In this document: in pieces, positions 21,292 to 32,195 of the stretch
Numbering within the stretch: position 1 is the stretch's first letter
Layout of the letters: each line of letters opens with the position of its first letter
DNA from: Zea mays
Lineage: Eukaryota > Streptophyta > Magnoliopsida > Poales > Poaceae
DNA length: 64,000 bases
Direction: 5' to 3'
NCBI RefSeq assembly: GCF_902167145.1
Contig: NC_050105.1
Span: forward strand, 138,059,988 to 138,123,987
Notes under the pieces: generated by a model
Told to the model about the DNA's origin: nothing
The model's database searches: none
What the model saw: only the letters and a program-made list of their open reading frames with translations
Made by a program: the position numbers and the translations under genes

Positions 21292-21495
21292 CCTTCTGAA
21301 AGGGAATTAGGGTTACACCTAGTTTCTATATAATTTTGGTGGTTGAATTGCCCAACACAAATCTTTGGACTAACTAGTTTGCCCAAGTGTATAGATTATA
21401 CAGGTGTAAAAGGTTCACACTCAGCAAATAAAAAGACCAAGTTTTGGATTCAACAAAGGAGCAAAGGGGCAACCGAAGGCGCCCCTGGTCTGGCG

Positions 21496-21985
21496 CACCG
21501 GACTGTCCGGTGTGCCACCGGACATGTCCGGTGCACCAGGGGGACTCAGACTCAAACTCGCCACCTTCGGGAATTTCCAGAGGCGACTCGGCTATAATTC
21601 ACCGGACTGTCCGGTGTACACCGGACAGTGTCCGGTGCGCCAAGGGAGGTCGGCCTCAGGAACTCGCCAGCTTCGAGAAACTCCAACGGCTAGTCCACTA
21701 TAATTCACCGGACTGTCCGGTGTGCACCGGACTGTCCGGTGCGACTCCGGAGCAACGGCTAACTCCGCGCCAACGGCTCTCTGCCGCGCATTTAATGCAC
21801 GCTCTGCGCGCGCAGATGGCAGGCGTGCCCATGCTGGCGCACCGGACAAGGAACAGTAGATGTCCGGTGTGCACCGGACACCCAGGCGGGCCCACATGTC
21901 AGAAGCTCCAACGGTCAGAATCCAACGGCAGTGATGACGTGGCAGGGGGCACCGGACTGTCCGGTGTGCACCGGACTGTCCGGTG
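21496..21985. repeat. Palindrome array in Sirevirus D 5' LTR
   Basis: Repeated CACCGGACTGTCCGGTG and 18-19-base variants (centres AT or AGT), several as side-by-side pairs, ending about 50 bp before the TATA box. Confidence 0.9.
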
Positions 21986-22033
21986 CGCCATCGAGCAGAC
22001 AGCCTCCCAACGGCCACTTTTGGTGGTTGGGGC

Positions 22034-22041
22034 TATAAATA
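22034..22041 (+). promoter_or_regulatory. TATA box of Sirevirus D 5' LTR
   Basis: TATAAATA enclosed by 9-bp inverted arms (22024-22032 and 22042-22050). Transcription would start near 22065-22075, giving an R-U5 of roughly 530 bp. Confidence 0.75.
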
Positions 22042-22605
22042 CCCCAACCACCCCACCATTCATTGCATCCAAGTTTTTCAGTTCTCAACTACTACAAGAG
22101 CTCTAGCATTCAATTCTAGACACACCAAAGAGATCAAATCCTCTTCAAATTCCACACAACGCCATAGTGCTTAGAGAGAGTGATTTGCTTGTGTTCTTTC
22201 GAGCTCTTGCGCTTGGATTGCTTTCTTCTTTCTTGATCCTTCTTTGCAATCAAACTCACTTGTAATTGAGGCAAGAGACACCAAACTTGTGGTGGTCCTT
22301 GTGGGAACTTTGTGTTCCAAGTGATTGAGAAGAGAAAGCTCACTCGATCCGTGGATCGTTTGAGAGAGGGAAGGGTTGAAAGAGACCCGACCTTTGTGGC
22401 CTCCTCAACGGGGAGTAGGTTTGCAAGAACCGAACCTCGGTAAAACAAATCTCCGTGTCTCACTTGCTTATTCGCTTGGGATTTGTTTTGCGCCTCTCTC
22501 GCGGACTCGTTTCTTTATTACTAACGCTAACCCGGCTTGTAGTTGTGTTTATATTTGTAAATTTCAGTTTCGCCCTATTCACCCCCCCTCTAGGCGACTT
22601 TCAAT

Positions 22606-22617
22606 TGGTATCAGAGC
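22606..22617 (+). promoter_or_regulatory. Primer binding site of Sirevirus D (tRNA-iMet)
   Basis: TGGTATCAGAGC, 2 bases after the 5' LTR, matches the usual initiator methionine tRNA PBS of copia elements. Confidence 0.9.
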
Positions 22618-22648
22618 CCGGTGCTTCATTAGAGCCTAACCGCTCGAA

Positions 22649-25348
22649 GTGATGTCGGGAGATCACGCCAAGAAGGAGATGGAGACCGGCGAAAAGCCCA
22701 CTACAAGCCACGGGAGCACTTCATCGGAAGAGTCCCGCACCAAGAGGAAGGAGAAGAAGAAGAACTCCTCCAAACGGAAGGAGAAAAAGTCTTCCTCTTC
22801 TCACCACAAAGAGAAGAAGGAAAAATCTTCTTCCCACAAGCCGCATCGGAAAGGCGACAAGCACAAGAGGATGAGGAAAGTGGTCTACTACGAGACCGAT
22901 ACTTCATCAACATCGACCTCCGACTCCGATGCGCCCTCCGTCACTTCTAAGCGCCAAGAGCGCAAGAAGTATAGTAAGATCCCCCTACACTACGCTCGCA
23001 TTTCCAAACATACACCTTTACTTTCCGTCCCATTAGGCAAACCACCAACTTTTGATGGTGAAGATTACGCTAGGTGGAGCGATTTAATGCGATTTCATCT
23101 AACCTCGCTCCACAAAAGTATATGGGATGTTGTTGAGTTTGGTGCACAGGTACCGTCCATAGGGGATGAGGACTATGATGAGGATGAGGTGGCCCAAATC
23201 GAGCACTTCAACTCTCAAGCAACAACAATACTCCTCGCCTCTCTAAGTAGAGAGGAGTATAACAAAGTTCAAGGGTTGAAGAGCGCCAAGGAGATTTGGG
23301 ATGTGCTCAAAACCGCGCACGAGGGAGACGAGCTCACCAAGATCACCAAGCGGGAAACGATCGAAGGGGAGCTCGGTCGGTTCCGGCTTCGCAAAGGGGA
23401 GGAGCCACAACACATGTACAACCGGCTCAAGACCTTGGTGAATCAAGTACGCAACCTCGGGAGCGTAAAGTGGGATGACCACGAGATGGTTAAGGTTATT
23501 CTAAGATCTCTTATTTTCCTTAACCCTACACAAGTTCAATTAATCCGTGGTAATCCTAGATATACTAAAATGACCCCCGAGGAAGTTATCGGGAATTTTG
23601 TGAGTTTTGAGTGCATGATCGAAGGCTCGAGGAAGATCAACGAGCTTGATGATGCCACCACATCCGAAGCTCAACCCGTTGCATTCAAGGCAACGGAGGA
23701 GAAGAAGGAGGAGTCTACACCAAGTCGACAACCAATAGACGCCTCCAAGCTCGACAATGAGGAAATGGCGCTCGTCATCAAGAGCTTCCGCCAAATCCTC
23801 AAGCAAAGGAGGGGGAAGGATTACAAGTCCCGCTCCAAGAAGGTTTGCTACAAGTGTGGTAAGCCCGGTCATTTTATTGCTAAATGTCCTATATCTAGTG
23901 ACAGTGACCGAGGTGACGACAAGAAGGGGAGGCGAAAGGAGAAGAAGAGGTACTACAAGAAGAAAGGCGGTGATGCCCATGTTTGTCGGGAATGGGACTC
24001 CGACGAAAGCTCAAGCGACTCCTCCGACGATGAGGACGCCGCCAACATCGCCGTCACCAAGGGACTCCTCTTCCCCAACGTCAGCCACAAGTGTCTCATG
24101 GCAAAGGACGGCAAAAGGAAGAAGGTTAAATCCAACTCTTCCACTAAATACGAATTGTCTAGTGATGATAATGCTAGTGGTGAGGAAGATAATTTGCGTA
24201 TCCTTTTTGCCAATCTTAACATGGAACAAAAAGAAAAATTAAATGAGTTAATTAGTGCCATCCATGAAAAGGATGATCTCTTGGACTCCCAAGAGGACTT
24301 CCTAATCAAGGAAAATAAAAAACATGTTAAGGTTAAAAATGCTTACGCTCTACAAGTTGAAAAATGTGAAAAATTGTCTAGTGAGCTAAGCAATTGCCGT
24401 GAGATGATTGACAACCTTAGAAATGAAAATGCTAGTTTAAATGCTAAGGTTGATTCTCATGTTTGTAATGTTTCAATTCCCAATCCTAGAGATAATAATG
24501 ATGATTTGCTTGCTAGGATTGAAGAATTAAACATTTCTCTTGCTAGCCTTAGATTAGAGAATGAAAATTTGATTGCTAAGGCTAAAGATTTTGATGTTTG
24601 CAAAGTTACAATTGCCGATCTTAGAGATAAGAATGATATACTTCGTGCTAAGATTGTTGAACTCAATTCTTGCAAACCATCTACATCTACCATTGAGCAT
24701 GTCACTATTTGTACTAGATGTAGAAATGTTGATATTGATGCTATTCATGATCATATGGATTTAATTAAACAACAAAATGATCATATAGCAAAACTAGATG
24801 CTAAAATTGCCGAGCACAACTTAGAAAATGAGAAATTTAAATTTGCTCGTAGCATGCTTTATAATGGGAGACGCCCTGGCATCAAGGATGGCATTGGCTT
24901 CCAAAGGGGAGACAATGTCAAACTTAATGCCCCTCCAAAGAACTTATCTAACTTTGTTAAGGGCAAGGCTCCCATGCCTCAGAATAACGAGGGTTACATT
25001 TTGTACCCTGCCGGCTATCCTGAGAGCAAAATTAGGAAGATTCATTCTAGGAAGTCTCACTCTGGCCCTAATTATGCTTTTATGTATAAGGGTGAGACAT
25101 CTAGCTCTAGGCAACCAACCCGTGCCAAGTTGCCTAGAAAGAAGATTCCTAAGGCATCAAATGATCATGCTATTTCATTCAAAACTTTTGATGCATCATA
25201 TGTGCTTACTAACAAATCCGGCAAGGTAGTTGCCAAGTTTGTTGGGGGCAAACACAAGGGGTCAAAGACTTGTGTTTGGGTACCCAAAGTTCTTGTGTCT
25301 AATGCCAAAGGGCCCAAAACGGTTTGGGTACCTAAAGTCAAGAACTAA
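22649..25348 (+). CDS. Sirevirus D gag (899 aa, intact)
   Basis: The N-terminal 100 residues are Lys/Ser/Glu-rich (KEKKEKSSSHK). Residues about 125-330 form the gag core (GKPPTFDGEDYARWSDLM, LLASLSREEYNKVQGL, HMYNRLKTLVNQVRNLGS). A CCHC zinc knuckle CYKCGKPGHFIAKC follows at about 405-418, then an acidic Asp/Ser stretch, then a long heptad-like coiled coil (about 510-760). The C-terminus repeats WVPKV. The extended coiled-coil gag is typical of Sireviruses. The start chosen is the first ATG after the PBS. The frame is intact and ends at TAA 25346-25348, 13 bases before the pol frame opens. Confidence 0.92.
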   Translation: MMSGDHAKKEMETGEKPTTSHGSTSSEESRTKRKEKKKNSSKRKEKKSSSSHHKEKKEKSSSHKPHRKGDKHKRMRKVVYYETDTSSTSTSDSDAPSVTSKRQERKKYSKIPLHYARISKHTPLLSVPLGKPPTFDGEDYARWSDLMRFHLTSLHKSIWDVVEFGAQVPSIGDEDYDEDEVAQIEHFNSQATTILLASLSREEYNKVQGLKSAKEIWDVLKTAHEGDELTKITKRETIEGELGRFRLRKGEEPQHMYNRLKTLVNQVRNLGSVKWDDHEMVKVILRSLIFLNPTQVQLIRGNPRYTKMTPEEVIGNFVSFECMIEGSRKINELDDATTSEAQPVAFKATEEKKEESTPSRQPIDASKLDNEEMALVIKSFRQILKQRRGKDYKSRSKKVCYKCGKPGHFIAKCPISSDSDRGDDKKGRRKEKKRYYKKKGGDAHVCREWDSDESSSDSSDDEDAANIAVTKGLLFPNVSHKCLMAKDGKRKKVKSNSSTKYELSSDDNASGEEDNLRILFANLNMEQKEKLNELISAIHEKDDLLDSQEDFLIKENKKHVKVKNAYALQVEKCEKLSSELSNCREMIDNLRNENASLNAKVDSHVCNVSIPNPRDNNDDLLARIEELNISLASLRLENENLIAKAKDFDVCKVTIADLRDKNDILRAKIVELNSCKPSTSTIEHVTICTRCRNVDIDAIHDHMDLIKQQNDHIAKLDAKIAEHNLENEKFKFARSMLYNGRRPGIKDGIGFQRGDNVKLNAPPKNLSNFVKGKAPMPQNNEGYILYPAGYPESKIRKIHSRKSHSGPNYAFMYKGETSSSRQPTRAKLPRKKIPKASNDHAISFKTFDASYVLTNKSGKVVAKFVGGKHKGSKTCVWVPKVLVSNAKGPKTVWVPKVKN

Positions 25349-25361
25349 AATTGTTTTGTAG

Positions 25362-28091
25362 GTTTATGCATCCGGGGGCTCAAGTTGGATACTCGACAGC
25401 GGATGCACAAACCACATGACCGGGGAGAAAAGGATGTTCTCCTCATATGAGAAAAATCAAGATCCCCAACGAGCTATCACATTCGGGGATGGTAATCAAG
25501 GTTTGGTCAAAGGATTGGGTAAAATTGCTATATCATCTGACCATACTATTTCCAATGTTTTTCTTGTAGATTCTTTAGATTACAATTTGCTTTCCGTATC
25601 CCAATTATGTCAAATGGGCTACAACTGTCTATTCACTGATGTAGGTGTCACTGTCTTTAGAAGAAGTGATGATTCAATAGCATTTAAGGGAGTGTTAGAG
25701 GGTCAGCTATACTTGGTAGATTTTGATAGAGCTGAACTCGACACTTGCCTAATTGCTAAGACTAACATGGGTTGGCTCTGGCACCGCCGACTAGCCCATG
25801 TTGGGATGAAGAATCTTCACAAGCTTCTAAAGGGAGAACACATTTTAGGATTAACAAATGTTCATTTTGAGAAAGACAGGGTTTGTAGCGCATGCCAGGC
25901 GGGAAAGCAAGTTGGAGCCCATCATCCACACAAGAACATCATGACGACCGACAGGCCGCTTGAGCTACTCCACATGGATCTATTCGGCCCGATTGCTTAC
26001 ATAAGCATCGGCGGGAGTAAGTATTGTCTTGTAATAGTGGATGATTATTCTCGCTTCACTTGGGTATTCTTTTTACAGGAAAAATCTCAAACCCAAGAGA
26101 CCTTAAAGGGATTCTTGAGACGGGCTCAAAATGAGTTCGGCTTAAGGATCAAGAAAATAAGAAGCGACAACGGGACGGAGTTCAAGAACTCTCAAATCGA
26201 AGGCTTCCTTGAGGAGGAGGGCATCAAGCATGAGTTCTCCTCTCCCTACACTCCACAACAAAATGGTGTAGTGGAGAGAAAGAACCGAACTCTGTTGGAC
26301 ATGGCAAGAACCATGCTTGATGAGTACAAAACACCAGACCGGTTTTGGGCCGAAGCGGTTAACACCGCCTGCTACGCCATCAACCGGTTATATCTTCACA
26401 GAATCCTCAGGAAGACATCCTATGAACTCCTAACCGGTAAAAAGCCCAACATTTCATATTTTAGAGTTTTCGGTAGCAAATGCTTTATTCTTGTTAAGAG
26501 AGGTAGAAAATCTAAATTTGCTCCTAAAACTGTAGAAGGCTTTTTACTAGGATATGACTCAAACACAAGGGCATATAGAGTCTTTAACAAGTCCTCAGGA
26601 CTTGTTGAAGTTTCTTGTGACGTTGTGTTTGACGAAACTAACGGCTCTCAAGTAGAGCAAGTTGATCTTGATGAGATAGGTGAAGAACAGGCTCCATGCA
26701 TAGCGCTAAGGAACATGTCCATTGGGGATGTGTGTCCTAAGGAATCCGAAGAGCCTCCACATTCACAAGATCAACCATCCTCCTCCACGCAAGCATCTCC
26801 ACCGACTCAAAATGAGGATGAAGCTCAAGTTGATGAAGGAGAAGATCAAGCAAATGAGCCACCTCAAGATGACGGCAATGATCAAGGGGGAGATGCAATT
26901 GATCAAGATAAGGAGGATGAAGTCTTTGTTGAGCAACCTCCCGGCTTTGAAGACAGTGAGTACCCTAACCATGTCTATAGGCTCTCTAAGGCGCTTTATA
27001 GGCTCAAGCAAGCCCCAAGAGCATGGTATGAATGCCTTAGAGATTTCCTCATTGCTAATGGCTTCAAAGTCGGAAAAGCCGATCCTACACTCTTTACTAA
27101 AACTCTTGAAAATGACTTGTTTGTATGCCAAATTTATGTTGATGATATTATATTTGGGTCTACTAACGAGTCTACATGTGAAGAGTTTAGTAGGATTATG
27201 ACACAGAAATTCGAGATGTCTATGATGGGGGAGTTGAAGTATTTCTTAGGATTCCAAGTAAAGCAACTCCAAGAGGGCACCTTCATTAGCCAAACGAAGT
27301 ACACTCAAGACATCCTAAGCAAGTTTGGAATGAAGGATGCCAAGCCCATCAAGACACCCATGGGAACCAATGGGCATCTCGACCTCGACACGGGAGGTAA
27401 GTCCGTGGATCAAAAGGTATACCGGTCGATGATTGGTTCATTGCTTTATTTATGTGCATCTCGACCGGACATTATGCTTTCCGTTTGCATGTGTGCAAGA
27501 TTCCAATCCGACCCTAAGGAATCCCACCTTACGGCCGTAAAACGAATCTTGAGATACTTGGCTTATACTCCTAAGTTTGGGCTTTGGTACCCTCGGGGAT
27601 CCACATTTGATTTGATTGGTTATTCGGATGCCGATTGGGCGGGGTGTAAGATTAATAGGAAGAGCACATCGGGGACTTGCCAGTTCTTGGGGAGATCCTT
27701 GGTGTCTTGGGCTTCAAAGAAGCAAAATTCGGTCGCTCTTTCCACTGCCGAAGCCGAGTACATTGCCGCAGGTCATTGTTGTGCGCAACTACTTTGGATG
27801 AGGCAAACCCTGCGGGACTACGGTTACAAATTAACCAATGTCCCTTTGCTATGTGATAATGAGAGTGCAATTAAAATGGCCGACAATCCCGTCGAGCATA
27901 GCCACACTAAGCACATAGCCATTCGATATCATTTTCTTAGGGATCACCAACAAAAGGGAGATATCAAGATTGCATACATTAATACTAAAGATCAATTAGC
28001 CGATATCTTTACCAAGCCTCTTGACGAACAAACTTTTACCAAACTTAGGCATGAGCTCAATATTCTTGATTCTAGAAATTTCTTTTGCTAG
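25362..28091 (+). pseudogene. Sirevirus D pol with in-frame deletion of the N-terminal RT half
   Basis: The frame opens after TAG 25359-25361 with [19 protein letters not shown] (protease active site), then integrase HHCC ([25 protein letters not shown]) and core ([30 protein letters not shown]). After an acidic linker (DQANEPPQDDGNDQGG) it jumps directly to [14 protein letters not shown]. The block present in element C between these points, which holds the first catalytic Asp motif [12 protein letters not shown], is missing, about 170 residues. The [10 protein letters not shown] box, RNase H and [11 protein letters not shown] end remain. The frame stays open for 909 residues, but the RT cannot be active. 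The codon aligned with the CAG of element C is TAG here. Confidence 0.9.
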
Positions 28092-28863
28092 TTTGCACAC
28101 ATAGCACTCAAGTATACCTTTGATCATGTCTCTTTTGTATATACTATGACTAATGTGTTTTCAAGAGTATTTCAAACCAAGTCATAGGTATATTGAAAGG
28201 GAATTGGAGTCTTCAGCGAAGACAAAGGCTTCCACTCCGTAACTCATACTTCGCCATCACTCCAAGCAACTCTCTATTCTTTGGGGAGAAATAAGCATCA
28301 AAGAAGAGGGCTCTAATGATTCCGTTTTTGGCGATTCATGCCAAAAAGGGGGAGAAATGAGCCCAAAGCAAAAGGACCGCACCACCACCAATTTCAAAAA
28401 CTTAGTGTTTTCCAAGAAGTATTTATCAATTGGTATCCTATTATGTTCAAAAGGGGGAGAAAGTAGTATTTCAAAAATGATATATCAAAACCCTCTTGAA
28501 CACTAAGAGGAGGATCTCCTTTAGGGGGAGTTTTTTTGTTTAGTCAAAGGAAAAGCATTTGAACAGGGGAAGAAAATTTCAAATCTTGAAAATGCTTTGC
28601 AAAATCCTATTCATTTACCTTTGACCATTTGCAAAAGAACTTTGAAATGGATTTACAAAAAGAATTTGCAAAAACAAAACATGTGGTGCAATCGTGGTCC
28701 AAAATGTTATCTAAGAAAGAAACAATCCATGCATGTCTTGTAAGTATTTATATTGGCTCAATTCCAAGCAACCTTTGCACTCATATTATGCAAACTAGTT
28801 CAATTATGCACTTCTATATTTGCTTTGGTTTGTGTTGGCATCAATCACCAAAAAGGGGGAGAT
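28092..28863 (+). promoter_or_regulatory. Multiple polypurine tracts, Sirevirus D
   Basis: AAAAAGGGGGAGA at 28343-28355, AAAAGGGGGAGA at 28449-28460, AGGGGGAG at 28523-28530, and AAAAAGGGGGAGA at 28850-28862 directly against the 3' LTR. The last is the likely working PPT. No ORF of interest; the stretch mirrors the minus-strand region 16877-17664. Confidence 0.85.
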
Positions 28864-30170
28864 TGAAAGGGAATTAGGGTTACACCTAGTTTCTATATAA
28901 TTTTGGTGGTTGAATTGCCCAACACAAATCTTTGGACTAACTAGTTTGCCCAAGTGTATAGATTATACAGGTGTAAAAGGTTCACACTCAGCAAATAAAA
29001 AGACCAAGTTTTGGATTCAACAAAGGAGCAAAGGGGCAACCGAAGGCGCCCCTGGTCTGGCGCACCGGACTGTCCGGTGTGCCACCGGACATGTCCGGTG
29101 CACCAGGGGGACTCAGACTCAAACTCGCCACCTTCGGGAATTTCCAGAGGCGACTCGGCTATAATTCACCGGACTGTCCGGTGTACACCGGACAGTGTCC
29201 GGTGCACCAAGGGAGGTCGGCCTCAGGAACTTGCCAGCTTCGGGAAACTCCAACGGCTAGTCCACTATAATTCACCGGACTGTCCGGTGTGCACCGGACT
29301 GTCCGGTGCGACTCCGGAGCAACGGCTAACTCCGCGCCAACGGCTCTCTGCCGCGCATTTAATGCGCGCTCTGCGCGCGCAGATGGCAGGCGTGCCCGTG
29401 CTGGCGCACCGGACAAGGAACAGTAGATGTCCGGTGTGCACCGGACACCCAGGCGGGCCCACATGTCAGAAGCTCCAACGGTCAGAATCCAACGGCAGTG
29501 ATGACGTGGCAGGGGGCACCGGACTGTCCGGTGTGCACCGGACTGTCCGGTGCGCCATCGAGCAGACAGCCTCCCAACGGCCACTTTTGGTGGTTGGGGC
29601 TATAAATACCCCAACCACCCCACCATTCATTGCATCCAAGTTTTTCAGTTCTCAACTACTACAAGAGCTCTAGCATTCAATTCTAGACACACCAAAGAGA
29701 TCAAATCCTCTTCAAATTCCACACAACGCCATAGTGCTTAGAGAGAGTGATTTGCTTGTGTTCTTTCGAGCTCTTGCGCTTGGATTGCTTTCTTCTTTCT
29801 TGATCCTTCTTTGCAATCAAACTCACTTGTAATTGAGGCAAGAGACACCAAACTTGTGGTGGTCCTTGTGGGAACTTTGTGTTCCAAGTGATTGAGAAGA
29901 GAAAGCTCACTCGATCCGTGGATCGTTTGAGAGAGGGAAGGGTTGAAAGAGACCCGGCCTTTGTGGCCTCCTCAACGGGGAGTAGGTTTGCAAGAACCGA
30001 ACCTCGGTAAAACAAATCTCCGTGTCTCACTTGCTTATTCGCTTGGGATTTGTTTTGCGCCTCTCTCGCGGACTCGTTTCTTTATTACTAACGCTAATCC
30101 GGCTTGTAGTTGTGTTTATATTTGTAAATTTCAGTTTCGCCCTATTCACCCCCCCTCTAGGCGACTTTCA
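28864..30170 (+). repeat. 3' LTR of Sirevirus D (1307 bp)
   Basis: Same length as 21297-22603, with 7 mismatches seen by eye (offset 7567). The palindrome array is at 29063-29552 and the TATA at 29601-29608. Followed by TSD CCTTC. Confidence 0.93.
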
Positions 30171-32145
30171 CCTTCCCTTTCTCCTTAGCGGGAATGGGAG
30201 CCTTATGGCTTGTTAAGTTCTTGGCTTCCCTTTTGAAGCCAAGTCCATCCTTAATTGAGGGATGTCTACCAATCGTGTAGGCATCCCTTGCAAATTTCAG
30301 CTTATCAAATTCGCTTTTGCTAGCCTTAAGTTGAGCATTAAGACTAGCCACTTCATCATTCAATTTAGAAATTGAAACTAGATGTTTACTACTAGCATCA
30401 ACATTAAGATCTTTACACCTAGTGCACGTTTCAACAATTTCTACACAAGATGTTGATTTACTAGCTACTTCTAGTTTAGCATTTAAGTCATCATTAACAC
30501 TCTTTAAAGTAGCAATGTTTTCATGACAAGAAGATAATTCACTAGAAAGCACTTCATTTCTTTTAACTTCTAAAGCATAGGATTTTTGTGCCTCTACAAA
30601 CTTATCATGTTCATCATACAACAAATCCTCTTGCTTTTCTAAAAGCCTATCCTTTTCATTCAAGGCATCAATCAATTCATTGATTTTATCAATTTTATTT
30701 CTATCCAATCCCTTGAACAAACTAGAGTAATCTATTTCATCATCACTAGACTCATCGTCACTAGAAGAATCATAAGTGACATCATTACGAGTGATTACCT
30801 TCTTCTCTCTTGCCATGAGGCAAGTGTGACGCTCGTTGGGGAAGAGGGATGACTTGTTGAATGCAGTGGCGGCGAGTCCCTCATTGTCGGAGTCAGACGA
30901 GGAGCAGTCCGAATCCCACTCCTTGCCAAGATGAGCCTCGCCCTTTGCCTTCTTATAATTCTTCTTCTTCTCCCTCTTGTTCCCTTGGTCCTGATCACTA
31001 TCATTGTCGGGACAGTTAGCAATAAAATGACCAAGCTTACCGCATTTGAAGCACGAACGCTTCCCCTTGGCTTTGGTCTTGCTTGGTTGTCCCTTGCGAC
31101 CTTTAAGCGCCGTCTTGAATCTTTTGATGATGAGGGCCATCTCTTCATCATTAAGTCCGGCCGCCTCAATTTGTGCCACCCTGCTAGGTAGCGCCTCCTT
31201 GTTTCTTGTTGCCTTGAGAGCAAGGGGTTGAGGCTCGTTGATCGGTCCATTCAAGGCGTCGTCCACGTATCTTGCCTCCTTGATCATCATCCGCCCGCTT
31301 ACGAATTTTCCGAGTACCTCCTCGGGCGTCATCTTCGTGTACCTGGGATTCTCACGAATATTGTTCACGAGATGAGGATCAAGAACGGTAAATGACCTTA
31401 GCATTAGGCGGACGACGTCGTGATCCGTCCATCGCGTGCTCTCGTAGCTCCTTATTTTGTTGATAAGGATCTTGAGCCGGTTGTATGTTTGCGTCGGCTC
31501 CTCGCCCCTTATCATCGCGAATCGTCCGAGCTCGCCCTCCACCAACTCTATCTTGGTGAGTAAGGTGACATCATTCCCCTCATGAGAGATCTTGAGGGTG
31601 TCCCAAATCTGCTTGGCATTGTCCAAGCCGCTCACCTTGTGATACTCGTCCCTGCACAAAGAGGCTAGCAACACAGTAGTAGCTTGTGCATTTTTATGGA
31701 TCTGTTCATTAATAAACGAAGGACTATCCGAGCTATCAAATTTCATTCCACTTTCCACAATCTCCCAAATGCTTGGATGGAGAGAAAATAGGTGTGTACG
31801 CATTTTGTGACTCCAAAATCCGTAGTCCTCTCCATCAAAGTGAGGAGGCTTGCCAAGTGGAATGGGGAGCAAATGAGCATTTGAGCTGTGCGGAATGCGC
31901 GAATAATCAAAAGAAAAGTTTGAGTTAACCGTCTTTTGTTTGTCGTAGTCGTCGTCCTTGTGGGAAGAAGTAGACTCGTCGCTGTCGTAGTAGACGATCT
32001 CCTTGATACGTCTTGTCTTCTTCTTCTTCCCATCTTTACGTCTGTGGCCCGAGCCAGAGTCGTTGGATTTGTCATCTTTTGGCTCGTTGACGAAGGACTC
32101 CTTTTCCTTGTCGTTGATCACGATTCCCTTCCCCTTAGGATCCAT
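30171..32145 (-). pseudogene. Sirevirus C gag, N-terminal part, interrupted by Sirevirus D
   Basis: The frame opens MDPKGKGIVINDKEKESF shortly after the PBS. It shows a Lys-rich patch, the gag core (GKPPHFDGEDYGFWSHKM, LLASLCRDEYHKVSGL, QTYNRLKILINKIRSYES) and the zinc knuckle CFKCGKLGHFIANC, then an acidic linker and a coiled coil (about 480-620). It is cut at 30171 by D; the remaining roughly 137 codons lie at 20879-21291 in matching phase. Organisation matches gag of D but the sequence is clearly diverged, so C and D belong to different Sirevirus families. Confidence 0.9.
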
Positions 32146-32181
32146 CTCTTCGGGCGGTTAGTCCCTTTCTTGAAGAGAACG

Positions 32182-32193
32182 GCTCTGATACCA
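32182..32193 (-). promoter_or_regulatory. Primer binding site of Sirevirus C (tRNA-iMet)
   Basis: The minus strand reads TGGTATCAGAGC two bases inside the 5' LTR (32196-33475), the standard copia PBS. Confidence 0.9.
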
Positions 32194-32195
32194 AT

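Larger units (their letters stand above)
21297..22603 (+). repeat. 5' LTR of Sirevirus D (1307 bp)
   Basis: Starts TGAAAGGGAATTAGGG, ends TAGGCGACTTTCA. TATAAATA (22034-22041) sits in the loop of an inverted repeat with arms TGGTTGGGG/CCCCAACCA. The PBS follows after two bases. Confidence 0.93.
21297..30170 (+). mobile_element. Sirevirus D (Ty1/copia, Opie/Ji-type), plus strand, nested in Sirevirus C gag
   Basis: Two 1307-bp LTRs (21297-22603 and 28864-30170) are flanked by TSD CCTTC (21292-21296 and 30171-30175). PBS, gag, pol and a multi-PPT region follow in plus orientation; total 8874 bp. By eye the LTRs differ at 7 of 1307 positions. The LTRs belong to a different family from those of C (TGAAAGGGAATTAGGG start) but share the palindromes and the CACCCCCCCTCTAGG end. 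Pol carries an in-frame deletion, so the copy cannot be autonomous. Confidence 0.94.

Noticed and set aside
21444..22106. 220-residue ORF in the Sirevirus D LTR (copy at 29011-29673) and similar ORFs in the C LTRs
   Set aside because: They consist of translated palindromes (repeated CPVCTG and HRTVRC peptides), lie in LTRs and are open on both strands.
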